The notes: generated from the sequence alone by a model not told the origin. A DNA stretch of 64,000 bases from Pseudomonas frederiksbergensis (GCF_900105495.1 NZ_FNTF01000002.1:4766501-4830500), one strand, 5' to 3'. Positions 36,666-45,677 are shown, counted from the first letter of the stretch. Numbers and translations: made by a program.

Positions 36666-37652
36666 ATGCACAACCTTCTAATGATCGACGGCCTGCAATA
36701 CTCCAACTGGAGCCCGGAAATATTCCAGCAGATGCAGGCCGGCGGCTTGAGCGCAGTACATGCCACCATCGCCTACCACGAGAACGCGCGTGAAACCCTC
36801 TCCCGCCTGGGCGAATGGAACCGTCGCTTCGAAACCTGGCCCGAGCTGATCCGCCCGGTGCGCTCGGCCAGCGATATCCGCCTGGCCCACGAGGAAGGTC
36901 GAGTGGGTGTGTTCTTCGGTTTCCAGAACTGCTCGCCGATCGAGGACGACATTGACCTGGTGGAAATCTTTCGCCAACTGGGCGTATTCGTCATGCAGCT
37001 CACCTACAACAACCAAAGCCTGCTCGCCAGTGGTTGCTATGAACATGCAGACAACGGCATCAGCCGCTTCGGCCGCCAGGTCATCGCCGAGATGAACCGG
37101 GTCGGCATGCTGATCGACATGTCACACAGTGCTGAGCGCAGCACCCTGGAGGCCATCGAATTGTCGACCCGGCCGGTGATCATCTCCCACGCCAACCCAT
37201 CGAGCTTCCATGCGGCCAAGCGCAACAAGTCCGATGCCGTATTGCGCGGCATCGCCGAATCCGGCGGGTTGCTGGGCTTCAGCACCTATCCCTTTCACCT
37301 CAAGGGTGCTTCGGCCTGCCGCCTGGAGAGCTTCTGCGACATGGTTGCCCGTACCGCCGACCTGATGGGCGTCGATCATATCGGCATCGGCACCGACCTG
37401 TGCCAGTCGCAACCGTTGTCAGTACTCGAATGGATGCGCAACGGGCGCTGGAGCAAAGAGAAGGACTATGGCGAAGGTTCCAAGGACAACGCCAACTGGC
37501 CGACTCCGCTGCAATGGTTCCGCGATAGCCGCGACTTCCCCAACATCGCCAAGGGCCTGCGTGCCCGCGGATTTGCCGAAGACGATGTAAGCAAGATTAT
37601 GGGAATGAATTGGTTGCGCCTGCTGGAAACCGCCACCACGGCGCAGACCTGA
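36666..37652 (+). CDS. M19 (renal dipeptidase) family protein with altered metal site
   Basis: 328 residues of the membrane-dipeptidase fold. Two metal histidines are present (LIDMSHSAERS and IISHANPSS), as is the late aspartate (IGIGTDLCQ). The first metal pair HxD is replaced: the segment reads IDGLQYSNW instead of the usual DGHxD form. The bridging glutamate of GxEG is glutamine-asparagine (FGFQNCS). The related dipeptidase-like proteins I know of in Pseudomonas betaine-breakdown loci may show similar changes. It may hydrolyse something other than a dipeptide. The ATG lies 13 bases after the aldehyde dehydrogenase stop. Confidence 0.85.
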   Translation: MHNLLMIDGLQYSNWSPEIFQQMQAGGLSAVHATIAYHENARETLSRLGEWNRRFETWPELIRPVRSASDIRLAHEEGRVGVFFGFQNCSPIEDDIDLVEIFRQLGVFVMQLTYNNQSLLASGCYEHADNGISRFGRQVIAEMNRVGMLIDMSHSAERSTLEAIELSTRPVIISHANPSSFHAAKRNKSDAVLRGIAESGGLLGFSTYPFHLKGASACRLESFCDMVARTADLMGVDHIGIGTDLCQSQPLSVLEWMRNGRWSKEKDYGEGSKDNANWPTPLQWFRDSRDFPNIAKGLRARGFAEDDVSKIMGMNWLRLLETATTAQT

Positions 37653-37710
37653 ACCATCCCTGCACGGACAGCATGAACAATAAAAACAATCGCAGGTTCC
37701 GGAGGCTTTC

Positions 37711-39261
37711 ATGAAAAATCCAAGCACCCTACAGGCTGACGGCGAGGCCGTGAGCCTGCCAATCGCCCGAGACATCGACTGGCCCCTGTTCCTGATCAGT
37801 GGCGGGTTCTTAGGGGCATTCCTAATCGCGGCACTGGTCGATATCGACGCGGTGTCGGCACTGGTCAACACCCTATTCGCCTGGTCGACCAAGGCCTTCG
37901 GCCTGTATTGGCAGGTGCTGATGTTCTCGACCTTCGTGGTCAGCCTGGGCATCGGTTTTTCGAAATGCGGGCGCGTACGCCTTGGAGGTATCGAGCAGCG
38001 TCCGGACATCAGCACCTTCAACTGGATTGCCGTGATTATGTGCGCATTGCTCGCCGGCGGCGGCGCTTTCTGGGCGGCCGCTGAACCGCTGATGCACTTT
38101 GCCAGCCCACCACCGTTCTTTGCCGGCGTGCAGCCGCACACTGAAGCGGCGGCTACTGCCGCATTGGCGCAGGCCTTCATACACTGGGGTTTCCTGGCTT
38201 GGGCGGTGCTCGGCAGTTTGCTGGCGATCGTGCTGATGCACTTGCACTACGACAAGGGCTTGCCACTGGCACCGCGAACCCTGCTTTACCCGCTGTTTGG
38301 TGAACGCGCCTTGAAGGGTCCGATTGGCATCTTCGCTGACGCCACCTCAATCATCGCCGTGGTCGCCGGCACCATCGGTCCGATCGGATTCCTCGGCCTG
38401 CAGATCAGCAGCGCGATGCACGCGGCGTGGGGCGTGCCCAATGGGATCGTAACCCAGTCGATCACCATCGTCCTGGTCACCCTGATGTACACCACGTCAT
38501 GCCTGGTCGGGCTCAAGGGCATCCGCTTCGTCAGCGAGATCAATGTCTGGCTGATGCTGGGGCTGGCCGTGTTCATGGTGGTGTTCGGGCCGACGCTGTT
38601 TATCCTCGGCGGCTTCCCGTCGGCCTTTGCCTTGCACGTGGAACAGTTCATCCCGCTGACGATGTTCCGTGCCGATCCCAAGTGGCTGGATTGGTGGACA
38701 GTGTTCTACTGGGGCTGGTTCATCGGTTATGCACCCATGGTCGCGCTATACGTCGCACGGATCTCACGGGGTCGCACTATTCGCGAGATCATCATGACGT
38801 TATCGATCATCGCCCCGCTGGTGACCATGTTCTGGTTCACGGTAGTCGGCGGCACCGGCATCGGCCTGGAGCTGCAGTCACCCGCAATTGTGACGGCCCA
38901 TGGCACCCAGCCTGAAGATTTGCTGTTGGGCGTGACTCAGAACCTGCCGCTCGGTGGCCTGATCAGCGCACTGTTCCTGTTTCTGAGCTTCATATCGGTG
39001 GCGACCAACGGCGATGCCATGGCCTTTACCGTGGCGCTGGCGATGTCCAGCACCGACAAGCCGAAGAAGTGGCTATGTGGTTTCTGGGCCATCGGCATGG
39101 GTCTCGCGGCGGTGGTGCTGATCACCATCGGTGCCGGCGGCGTGACAGCCCTACAGTCCTTCATTGTCATCACCGCGGTGCCAGTGTCACTGGTGATCCT
39201 GCCGGCTCTGTGGGATTCAGTACGCATTGCCCGGCACATGGCCCGCGAGCAAGGTCTTTGA
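37711..39261 (+). CDS. BCCT-family betaine/carnitine/choline-type transporter
   Basis: 516 residues with about twelve membrane segments. The family's tryptophan-rich signature is present in the central part (WWTVFYWGWFIGYAPMV, near residue 330), and GGAFWAAAEPLMHFA lies earlier. BCCT proteins take up quaternary ammonium or sulfonium compounds such as glycine betaine, carnitine, choline or DMSP. It has no long C-terminal osmosensing tail, which suits a catabolic uptake role over osmoprotection. The ATG follows GGAGG. It defines the likely substrate class of the operon. Confidence 0.92.
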   Translation: MKNPSTLQADGEAVSLPIARDIDWPLFLISGGFLGAFLIAALVDIDAVSALVNTLFAWSTKAFGLYWQVLMFSTFVVSLGIGFSKCGRVRLGGIEQRPDISTFNWIAVIMCALLAGGGAFWAAAEPLMHFASPPPFFAGVQPHTEAAATAALAQAFIHWGFLAWAVLGSLLAIVLMHLHYDKGLPLAPRTLLYPLFGERALKGPIGIFADATSIIAVVAGTIGPIGFLGLQISSAMHAAWGVPNGIVTQSITIVLVTLMYTTSCLVGLKGIRFVSEINVWLMLGLAVFMVVFGPTLFILGGFPSAFALHVEQFIPLTMFRADPKWLDWWTVFYWGWFIGYAPMVALYVARISRGRTIREIIMTLSIIAPLVTMFWFTVVGGTGIGLELQSPAIVTAHGTQPEDLLLGVTQNLPLGGLISALFLFLSFISVATNGDAMAFTVALAMSSTDKPKKWLCGFWAIGMGLAAVVLITIGAGGVTALQSFIVITAVPVSLVILPALWDSVRIARHMAREQGL

Positions 39262-39287
39262 ACATGATGCATCCAGGAACAATAACA

Positions 39288-40982
39288 ATGTCCGACTCCC
39301 CGTTTGCAGCGCCGACGCTGCGCCCCGCCAGCCAGGTCATGGACCTGGCTCGGCTGGGCAGCCACTTCCAGAGCCCATTGAGCTTCGTGCGCAGCAGCAT
39401 GCGCCGGATGATGAACCAGCAGTGGCGGATTCAGCGTAGCCGGTTCGATCTGGACGACGAAGGCTTCGGCACCGTCATCTACCGTATAGACACGCCGACC
39501 GCGCACTACCATTGCGTGATCTTATCGGCCTACCTGCCGCCGGAGAAACGCAGCGACCGGGTGATCGCCGATCAATGGGACGTCTGTTTCGTACTGGTAG
39601 CCGGAGACGTCGACGAGGCGCAACTGCGCGATCTGCAACACAACGTCCCGTTACAGGAAGCCGGCCGCTTCGATGCGCGGGTGCTGGTACTGTCCCGCGC
39701 CAACCGCAGCCTGCGCAATTTCGAACGCTTCCTCGTGGCACTGGCTGAAGGCAATCAGCCGGACCCACGCCAGTTGGCCGACGTCGGCTACCTTTACCGC
39801 ACCACCGCCGTCTACGGCAATGGCAAGTTCGGCATCGCCGACTTCGGTTGCCTGCAGGACAACGCTGACTTCAATCAGCCGTTCAGCGCGCAGATGTTCA
39901 CGGTGTACCTGTTGCGCCATTTCAGCATCGAACAGATCGAGCACATGGCAAAGGTGCGCAATCCACAGCGCGCAACGAAACTCGACGTGAATCTGCAGCG
40001 TTATCTGGGCGTCGGCAACGCTACCGGGCTAGGCATGGCACCCTTCCTGCTCAATCATCCGCAACTGATCGACCAGTGGATCCTGGCGCGGGAAACCGCT
40101 TTGGCCCGGGTCCTGACACAACCGGCGGACCCGGTCCGCTTGCAGCGTTTGCATGAACTCCTGCATCGCGCACACCTGCACGTGCAGCAAACCCAGACGG
40201 AAGACTTTCGCCAGCACGAGCAAGACCGACAGACCCTGGCTGACCTCACCACATTGGCCACATGGCTCAACTGCCAGCCCTGCAGCGACGATCTCTGGTC
40301 ACGCTTGCTGGCTTGGAGCGAAGCGCACGCGAGCATCGGCTGCCAAGAGCTGTTGGTCAGCCTTTTGCTGGAACTGTATCCCGAGCACGTGACGCCGCTG
40401 GCTGAGCAGATGGGCGTCGTCGAAGGCTGGCGCCTGGATGCGCAAATGCCCTTGGCGCAGCTATGCGAGCTTATTGAACACCACTATGCCTGGGCCCTGG
40501 CCTACGACTTCAGCAACGCCGATGCCGAACATTTCTTCTGGTATCGCTCTGCCGAAAAGGAAGAGCCCCGCCTGGGCATGCGTACTGAAGAACCGGGCGC
40601 CGACAAGGAGATGCAACTGGGCATCGCACGCAACATCCAGCGCTGCCATTGCGCACTGCTCGACCACCTGGGCGCACATCCCGATGAGTTGACCGCGCAC
40701 TTTCTGATTGCCCATCCGGCGTTCAAGGGCACGATCCGGCGCTTGCAGGGCATGGCTGAGTGCGCCTATGGCGAGATCCGCGCCAACCTGCTGGCCCGCG
40801 ACATGCTGCCCATCCATTTGTTGCGCTGCAAACTGGCTTTCTTCGGCGCGGGCAAATTCGACCCCAAGTCCAGCCGATGGGTGCGCATTACCCTGTTCCA
40901 GGGCGCACCGCTGGTGGGCGAAATTGGTCAGCCGTTCGCCGACGACTGGAACTTTGCGGTCATGCCCAACGGAGATCAGTGA
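39288..40982 (+). CDS. Uncharacterised 564-residue protein of the BCCT/DUF3726 operon
   Basis: I do not recognise this family. It has no signal peptide or membrane segment, so it is probably cytoplasmic. The N-terminal 350 residues mix strands and helices, with conserved-looking stretches such as IADFGCLQDNADFN and YHCVILSAYLPPEKR. The C-terminal part is helical and contains HFFWYRSAEKEEPRLGMR, rich in charged and aromatic residues. The ATG at 39288 follows CAGGAAC; an earlier ATG at 39264 would add eight residues. It lies two bases before the DUF3726 gene, so the two products probably work together. An enzymatic role is a guess. Confidence 0.8.
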   Translation: MSDSPFAAPTLRPASQVMDLARLGSHFQSPLSFVRSSMRRMMNQQWRIQRSRFDLDDEGFGTVIYRIDTPTAHYHCVILSAYLPPEKRSDRVIADQWDVCFVLVAGDVDEAQLRDLQHNVPLQEAGRFDARVLVLSRANRSLRNFERFLVALAEGNQPDPRQLADVGYLYRTTAVYGNGKFGIADFGCLQDNADFNQPFSAQMFTVYLLRHFSIEQIEHMAKVRNPQRATKLDVNLQRYLGVGNATGLGMAPFLLNHPQLIDQWILARETALARVLTQPADPVRLQRLHELLHRAHLHVQQTQTEDFRQHEQDRQTLADLTTLATWLNCQPCSDDLWSRLLAWSEAHASIGCQELLVSLLLELYPEHVTPLAEQMGVVEGWRLDAQMPLAQLCELIEHHYAWALAYDFSNADAEHFFWYRSAEKEEPRLGMRTEEPGADKEMQLGIARNIQRCHCALLDHLGAHPDELTAHFLIAHPAFKGTIRRLQGMAECAYGEIRANLLARDMLPIHLLRCKLAFFGAGKFDPKSSRWVRITLFQGAPLVGEIGQPFADDWNFAVMPNGDQ

Positions 40983-40984
40983 CA

Positions 40985-41677
40985 ATGCGCGTATCCCTCA
41001 ACGAACTTCAGGTGATGTGCCGCAAGGCCTTCGAAGGCATGGGCTTCGCCGCCGGCGACTGCGAGGATGCCGCCGACATGGTTGGCTGGCTGCAACTGCA
41101 AGGGCTGGACGGCGTCGGTGAGCTGGAAAAAGCCTTGGACTATCTGCAGAGCGAAGCGGATCAACCCTTTGCCTTGCGCTACGAAGACAGCGCCCTGCTG
41201 GTCATCGATGCCAAGGGCCAGAGCGTGCTGCGCTGCGCGGCGACCGCGGTGGAGCTGGCGCTGAGCAAAGCGCTGAGCAGCGGCCAGGCCGTGTTGCGGA
41301 TTCATCATTGCCACAACCGACTGCTACTGCTCGGTTACCTGGGCCAGGCCGCAGAGCAAGGAATGGACATCCAGGCGCGCTGGGGCGATGCCCGCCAGGT
41401 TCGCATCGCCTCCTTCCGCGCCGGCAACAGCCGCCCTGAATTGCACGTCGACGAGCGACCTTGCGCCAGGGATGTGGAGCAAAGCATCACCGTAACCTTC
41501 AGTCGCCCGGCAGTGCCTGCGCGTCATCAGGTCTGCGCGCAAGCTGCACTTACCCAGGGCCTTACCGTCGGCGAGGCCACCTGGCAACGGCTTAAGCAGT
41601 TGGCCGAACAGATACTGGTCGAAAGTACCGAAGCCTCGCGCCGCCATGGCGCAGGTGGCGGCAGCGATGCCGATTGA
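40985..41677 (+). CDS. DUF3726 domain protein
   Basis: 230 residues. The sequence pattern (VSLNELQVMCRKAFEGMGFA ... DAADMVGWLQLQGLDG) fits the DUF3726 family, whose function is unknown. The first 60 residues are helical and the rest is mixed alpha/beta, without signal peptide or membrane segment. The ATG follows the preceding stop by two bases with GGAG in the overlap region, which means translational coupling to the 564-residue protein. The pairing suggests a two-subunit enzyme or an enzyme and its helper. Confidence 0.75.
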   Translation: MRVSLNELQVMCRKAFEGMGFAAGDCEDAADMVGWLQLQGLDGVGELEKALDYLQSEADQPFALRYEDSALLVIDAKGQSVLRCAATAVELALSKALSSGQAVLRIHHCHNRLLLLGYLGQAAEQGMDIQARWGDARQVRIASFRAGNSRPELHVDERPCARDVEQSITVTFSRPAVPARHQVCAQAALTQGLTVGEATWQRLKQLAEQILVESTEASRRHGAGGGSDAD

Positions 41678-41709
41678 AAACCCGTCCCTTCATATTCAGG
41701 AACATCCCA

Positions 41710-42084
41710 ATGAAATATGCGATCAAGACCGACCTATTCGCGTCTAAAGCCCCGCTTGAATGGGCAGTCGTCGGCAACGGCACCCTCTACACCGCCCAGA
41801 TCCCCATCGACGCCAGAGGCCAAGTGGTTGCCGGCGGCATTGAGGCCCAGGCGCATCAGACCCTTGCCAACCTGCGCCATACCCTGGAGGCGGCGGGCAC
41901 CTCGCTGGATGCGGTGACTCAGGTGTTGATCTACGTCACCGACCGCAGCTACCTGGCCACCGTCAACGCAGCCTATGCGCAGTATTTCCAGGCGCCCTAC
42001 CCCAATCGCGCGGCCATTGTGGTGGCGGGGCTGGCACGCGAGGAGATGCTGGTTGAGATGGTGGTGTACGCCTGTTTGCAGTGA
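41710..42084 (+). CDS. RidA-family enamine/imine deaminase
   Basis: 124 residues, the family length. It contains the typical LYTAQIPIDARGQVVAGG N-terminal strands, QVLIYVTDRSYLATVN and the active-site arginine in APYPNRAAIVVAGL. RidA proteins hydrolyse reactive 2-aminoacrylate-like enamines to keto acids and ammonia. It closes the BCCT operon, so an enamine or imine intermediate is expected in the pathway. The ATG at 41710 is preferred over an in-frame ATG at 41674 because it begins the family's N-terminus. Confidence 0.9.
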   Translation: MKYAIKTDLFASKAPLEWAVVGNGTLYTAQIPIDARGQVVAGGIEAQAHQTLANLRHTLEAAGTSLDAVTQVLIYVTDRSYLATVNAAYAQYFQAPYPNRAAIVVAGLAREEMLVEMVVYACLQ

Positions 42085-42332
42085 GCTAACGGTGGCATGG
42101 ATCTTTTCAGCCTTTACACTTGGATTGCGCCAAGGCGGCCATCTATGCCACGCCGCTCAGTCTCGACCTATGCTCACAGAGAATCGGGTAGTGATATTGA
42201 AAAAACTGCTAAAGCAGTGCTGACGCCTGTCAACTACCAACTCAGGAAGTGAGTCAGTTTGGCGCCCTGCCTATCGTTAAACATCCTTCAGGTAACGCGA
42301 TGCTACGCTGTCCTTAAAACCGAGGAATCGCG

Positions 42333-42542
42333 ATGCCACATTCAGACCTGCTCCCCTCCTTGTTGTACAAGATCAACGAAAACCAACTCGCCCTGGAGGC
42401 CGCCATCCTGGAAATTTCCAACTGGGTCGAGGCGCGCGGCTCGGCTGACATTGCAGACAACGTGCGCGCCGAATTGGACACCATCGACAAGAACGAGGAG
42501 TTCATCAAGCTGACACTGGCAGTGCTGATGACCCCGGAGTGA
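42333..42542 (+). CDS. Small conserved-type hypothetical protein
   Basis: 69 residues, acidic and helical (KINENQLALEAAILEISNWV ... VRAELDTIDKNEEFIKLTLA). No membrane segment or cysteine pair. It looks like the small uncharacterised proteins common in Pseudomonas genomes. It stands alone after a 248-base gap in which I see no gene. Confidence 0.65.
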   Translation: MPHSDLLPSLLYKINENQLALEAAILEISNWVEARGSADIADNVRAELDTIDKNEEFIKLTLAVLMTPE

Positions 42543-42715
42543 CCTGGAGCGACAGCTCGTCGCCTCGTCCGCGCCGCGATAGCCGCGTCTCGATTTGGCC
42601 AGGTTCTACGCCTGCCCCGCCGCCATGAAGATTGCCAGACATGCGCTGGAAGAGGTTTTGTAACGACGCCTTCACCCGCTGGTCTACCCTGAATGAACAG
42701 CAGGAGGGTTCAATC

Positions 42716-43408
42716 ATGTGCGGACGCCTTTCACAGTACCGGGGAATTCACGACTTCGTCGCGGCGCTCAGTATCCCCCATGCACTGATCAACTATGCCG
42801 GCGACCAGCCTTTCGAGCGCTACAACGCCGCTCCGACCACTCAGCTTGCCCTCATTCACCAAGAAGGTCAGTTTCTGCGCGCTGACATGGTTCGCTGGGG
42901 CTGGCGCCCGCACTGGGCCAAAGACCGCGTCGCGCCGATCAATGCCCGGGTTGAGAAAGTTGCCCACGGACCGTTCTTCAAAGCGATCTGGCCTCATCGG
43001 GCGATCATTGCGATCGACAACTGGTTTGAGTGGGTTTATGAAGGCGGGCCAAAGAAACAGCCTTACCTCATTCGCCACCGTGACCGGACGCCGATCCTCT
43101 GTGCCGCGATCGGTCAGTACCCCATCGCTGAGCGTGAACCGGGCGAGCACGATGGCTTCGTGATCATCACCGCCGACAGCGCCGGAGGCATGGTCGATAT
43201 CCACGACCGACGCCCGGTGACATTGAGCCCGGAGCTGGCCCGAGAATGGCTGGACCCGGCCCTGCCGAAAGAGCGCGCCGAGCAAATGGTCCTTCTTGAG
43301 GGAGAACCTGCCGAGGCCTTCGAGTGGTTCAAGGTTGACAATGCTGTCGGCAACGTACGGAATCAGGGGCGGGAGCTCATCACCCCCCTTGACCGAGACG
43401 AAGGCTGA
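42716..43408 (+). CDS. SRAP (YedK/HMCES) family protein
   Basis: 230 residues. The catalytic cysteine is at position 2 (MCGRLSQY), exposed when methionine is removed, and the family's histidine-containing segment EHDGFVIITADSAGG is present, as are asparagine and glutamate residues in YNAAPTTQ and DNWFEWV. These proteins crosslink to abasic sites in single-stranded DNA and shield them during replication. The frame is open to 42632, but only the ATG at 42716 gives Cys2, and it follows AGGAGGG. It is part of a run of small accessory genes. Confidence 0.93.
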   Translation: MCGRLSQYRGIHDFVAALSIPHALINYAGDQPFERYNAAPTTQLALIHQEGQFLRADMVRWGWRPHWAKDRVAPINARVEKVAHGPFFKAIWPHRAIIAIDNWFEWVYEGGPKKQPYLIRHRDRTPILCAAIGQYPIAEREPGEHDGFVIITADSAGGMVDIHDRRPVTLSPELAREWLDPALPKERAEQMVLLEGEPAEAFEWFKVDNAVGNVRNQGRELITPLDRDEG

Positions 43409-43554
43409 TCGAGCAATCGGTCAAGCGATTCGGACTCAGGATCGATTTCGCACCACTCATCGATAAAACTAAATAATCGAAAGTGCCTGCCGATAGTCAA
43501 AACAATGCCCCAGCATCATGGGATTTTAGAACGTGTAGTAGCGAGTTCAGGCTT

Positions 43555-43818
43555 ATGAAAGATATCTATCTACTGATCGAGCATGGTATGGATCAGGGCG
43601 AAGTTTACGTACTGGGTTGGTTCGATGACGAGAAAAGGGCCAAGGAAGTGGCCGAGGAGAAAGAGTGGGAGGTTTACCGAGCCAGCTTGAAAGCTGAGCA
43701 TCCCTGGTCAAATCACAAACCGTTGTCACCAGACCAAACCAAATACCGTCGCTTCTGGATCAAAGAAATTTCCAGATTTGATCACGTCCCGGTTCCCAGG
43801 TCTTCGGCAGTTCATTGA
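43555..43818 (+). CDS. Hypothetical protein, 87 residues
   Basis: No family recognised. The start MKDIYLLIEHGMDQGEVYVL and FDDEKRAKEVAEEKEWEVY suggest a small alpha/beta cytoplasmic protein. GC content here is lower than in the flanking core genes, hinting at acquired DNA. The frame opens at 43483, but the ATG at 43555 begins the protein-like part. It is followed closely by another small gene. Confidence 0.55.
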   Translation: MKDIYLLIEHGMDQGEVYVLGWFDDEKRAKEVAEEKEWEVYRASLKAEHPWSNHKPLSPDQTKYRRFWIKEISRFDHVPVPRSSAVH

Positions 43819-43911
43819 CCCGGCAGGGCAGCGACGGCGTTCACGGTGCGAACTGAATCAGCTCCGTCCCTACTGGGTCTGGACTTCTCGCTAAAAGGAC
43901 CCTCACTGACA

Positions 43912-44118
43912 ATGCCAAAGAAGCGCCCAGTCGACACTGCAGCCAGTGCTGCAGATATCGAAAGATCGATCCAAGCCCTGAACAAAATGGCTGAACGCCT
44001 TTGGGGAGATGGTCGAGAGAGCGAGGCGAAAGCCCTCCTCGATGCCTTGGATGCGTTAAACCGGGCGCTGGACCGGATCAGGATTGGTGAAAGCCGCAAG
44101 GTTGTGACTCTTCATTGA
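43912..44118 (+). CDS. Hypothetical protein, 68 residues
   Basis: No family recognised. It is almost entirely helical (SAADIERSIQALNKMAERLW ... LDALDALNRALDRIRIG), with a spacing of leucines that fits a short coiled coil. The in-frame ATG at 43846 is possible but gives an unlikely N-terminus. It belongs to a run of small genes between the SRAP gene and the CBS gene. Confidence 0.5.
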   Translation: MPKKRPVDTAASAADIERSIQALNKMAERLWGDGRESEAKALLDALDALNRALDRIRIGESRKVVTLH

Positions 44119-44205
44119 AGTCCCCCATGGACTCATTGAAAGCCCCATACACATTACCCTTTGACTCTATGTGTGCATGCACACCTTTTTGGATATGGAA
44201 ATTCA

Positions 44206-44751
44206 ATGAAAAGCACCCAGTTTTTTATCTCCCTTTCGTGCGCCGTTGCAGTTTCACTGCTGAGCGGCTGTGCGGCCTCCGTAAAAAGCGGCGGCACTGA
44301 AGCACTGATGATTGAAGAGTCCACTAAGAACAACTTAGTGGTAAATATTCAGGGGAACGGCAAGGTCCGGCAGAACACTGACTGGATTCGCCTGAGGCAA
44401 GAATGGAATGAAGCCCTGAAAAATGAAGCTGACCGCGCTGGATACCGCCTCACTGAGTCTCATGTAGCGAACCCCGCAGAGAAAGATGGTGTGGCCATCA
44501 AGATCAACGTTACGAATTTCCGATATCTGACATCAGGTGCGCGCTATGCCGCTGGCGTGATGGTCGGCAACGCTTGGATTAACTCTAGTGCCGATTACTC
44601 CGACCTGAAGTCTGGACGCTTGATCGGGACCCGGACGTATGACACCTCTTCATCTGCTTGGGAGGGGGTTATGTCAGCGATGACTCAAGAGCAAGTAGAG
44701 GCTATTGCGCAGCAAATAATAAGCGACATCAAGAACGCAAAGGCTAAGTAA
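44206..44751 (+). CDS. DUF4410-like outer-membrane lipoprotein
   Basis: 181 residues. A signal peptide ends in the lipobox LLSGC, with the cysteine at about residue 22. The mature part is mixed (NVTNFRYLTSGARYAAGVMV, IGTRTYDTSSSAWEGVMSAM) and resembles DUF4410-type envelope lipoproteins. The frame is open to 44161, but the ATG at 44206 gives the proper signal peptide. The low GC content and isolated position suggest an accessory gene. Function unknown. Confidence 0.7.
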   Translation: MKSTQFFISLSCAVAVSLLSGCAASVKSGGTEALMIEESTKNNLVVNIQGNGKVRQNTDWIRLRQEWNEALKNEADRAGYRLTESHVANPAEKDGVAIKINVTNFRYLTSGARYAAGVMVGNAWINSSADYSDLKSGRLIGTRTYDTSSSAWEGVMSAMTQEQVEAIAQQIISDIKNAKAK

Positions 44752-44794
44752 GCGCGGCGGAGATCTGTAGGCGATCTTATCGAGGGTTGATGGC

Positions 44795-44983
44795 ATGGCG
44801 CACTCACTTCAATACCAGATAACCGAATCCGTTCGGGTGGTTGAGATTGAGATTGGAAAACTGCTCGATTTGGCGGCAATGCTGAAAGACGATGGAAACG
44901 ATGCCTTAGCGACGGCGGTCTCGAGTCAGGCGAATAAGCTGCTTGAGGCTGCGGTGGCGCTGAGAATTGCGATGGCTGGCTGA
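44795..44983 (+). CDS. Small helical hypothetical protein, 62 residues
   Basis: No family recognised. Helical throughout (VVEIEIGKLLDLAAML ... ANKLLEAAVALRIAMAG), without signal or membrane segment. It lies 43 bases after the lipoprotein gene on the same strand and may be co-transcribed. Confidence 0.45.
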   Translation: MAHSLQYQITESVRVVEIEIGKLLDLAAMLKDDGNDALATAVSSQANKLLEAAVALRIAMAG

Positions 44984-45005
44984 CCGCCCCACGCCGGGCT
45001 TTGCA

Positions 45006-45026
45006 CCTGTCATGCCTTCGTCACAC
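45006..45026 (+). repeat. 21-base direct repeat, copy 1
   Basis: CCTGTCATGCCTTCGTCACAC, preceded by CGCCGGGCTTT. The identical 21 bases recur at 45607, also after a CGCCGGGCTTT element, on the other side of the CBS gene. Confidence 0.7.
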
Positions 45027-45139
45027 GGCCCAGGTGTCGACCAGTGGGTGGGAAACAGTCTGAACCCCTTTCGTCCTCTTTCAGTCGAAATTAATGGCAG
45101 CCCTTACCCACTGAATCATCACTTGAGAGGAGTCTTTTC

Positions 45140-45553
45140 ATGAAGATTTCGGAAGTAATGACGAGGGACGTTAAAACAGCCAAGCCCGGCCACACAATCC
45201 AGGAAGCCGCCAGCCTCATGGCCAGGATCGACAGCGGCGCGATCATGATCGAGGAGCAAGAACGCCTGGTTGGTATGATCACGGACCGAGACATCGCAGT
45301 CAGAGGCGTAGCCAAAGGACTCGCAGCGGACACCCCGATCAGCGAAATAATGAGTGATGGCATCCGCTATTGCTTTGAGGATGAGGACGTTGAACATGTG
45401 GCCAAAAACATGGCCGATATTCAACTGCGCCGCTTGCCTGTACTCAACCGGGACAAGCGCCTGGTTGGCGTGGTGTCGTTAGGGAACATTGCCAGCGCCA
45501 GGTCGCAAACCGCTTCTGCTACTGTTCTGCGGGGGGTAGCACAGGCCCATTAA
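45140..45553 (+). CDS. Paired CBS-domain protein
   Basis: 137 residues made of two CBS domains (KISEVMTRDVKTAKPGHTIQ ... VGMITDRDIAVRGVAKG, then ISEIMSDGIRYCFEDEDVE ... RLVGVVSLGNIA). Stand-alone CBS pairs bind adenine nucleotides and act as energy or stress sensors, often through partner enzymes. The ATG is preceded by a GAGAGGAG ribosome site. It is flanked by two copies of a 21-base repeat and followed by two hairpin terminators. Confidence 0.92.
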   Translation: MKISEVMTRDVKTAKPGHTIQEAASLMARIDSGAIMIEEQERLVGMITDRDIAVRGVAKGLAADTPISEIMSDGIRYCFEDEDVEHVAKNMADIQLRRLPVLNRDKRLVGVVSLGNIASARSQTASATVLRGVAQAH

Positions 45554-45574
45554 TCATTTATCTGACAGGGTTCA

Positions 45575-45598
45575 AGCCCGGTCCAGCGCCGGGCTTTT
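45575..45598 (+). terminator. Terminator after the CBS gene
   Basis: Stem AGCCCGG/CCGGGCT with a GC-rich loop, then TTTT. Confidence 0.8.
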
Positions 45599-45606
45599 CG
45601 TATCTG

Positions 45607-45627
45607 CCTGTCATGCCTTCGTCACAC
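45607..45627 (+). repeat. 21-base direct repeat, copy 2
   Basis: Identical to 45006-45026; see there. Confidence 0.7.
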
Positions 45628-45677
45628 CGACCAAGCACACTGCAGGCAGCCAAAGGGATTTGGCCACGTGTATAAAG

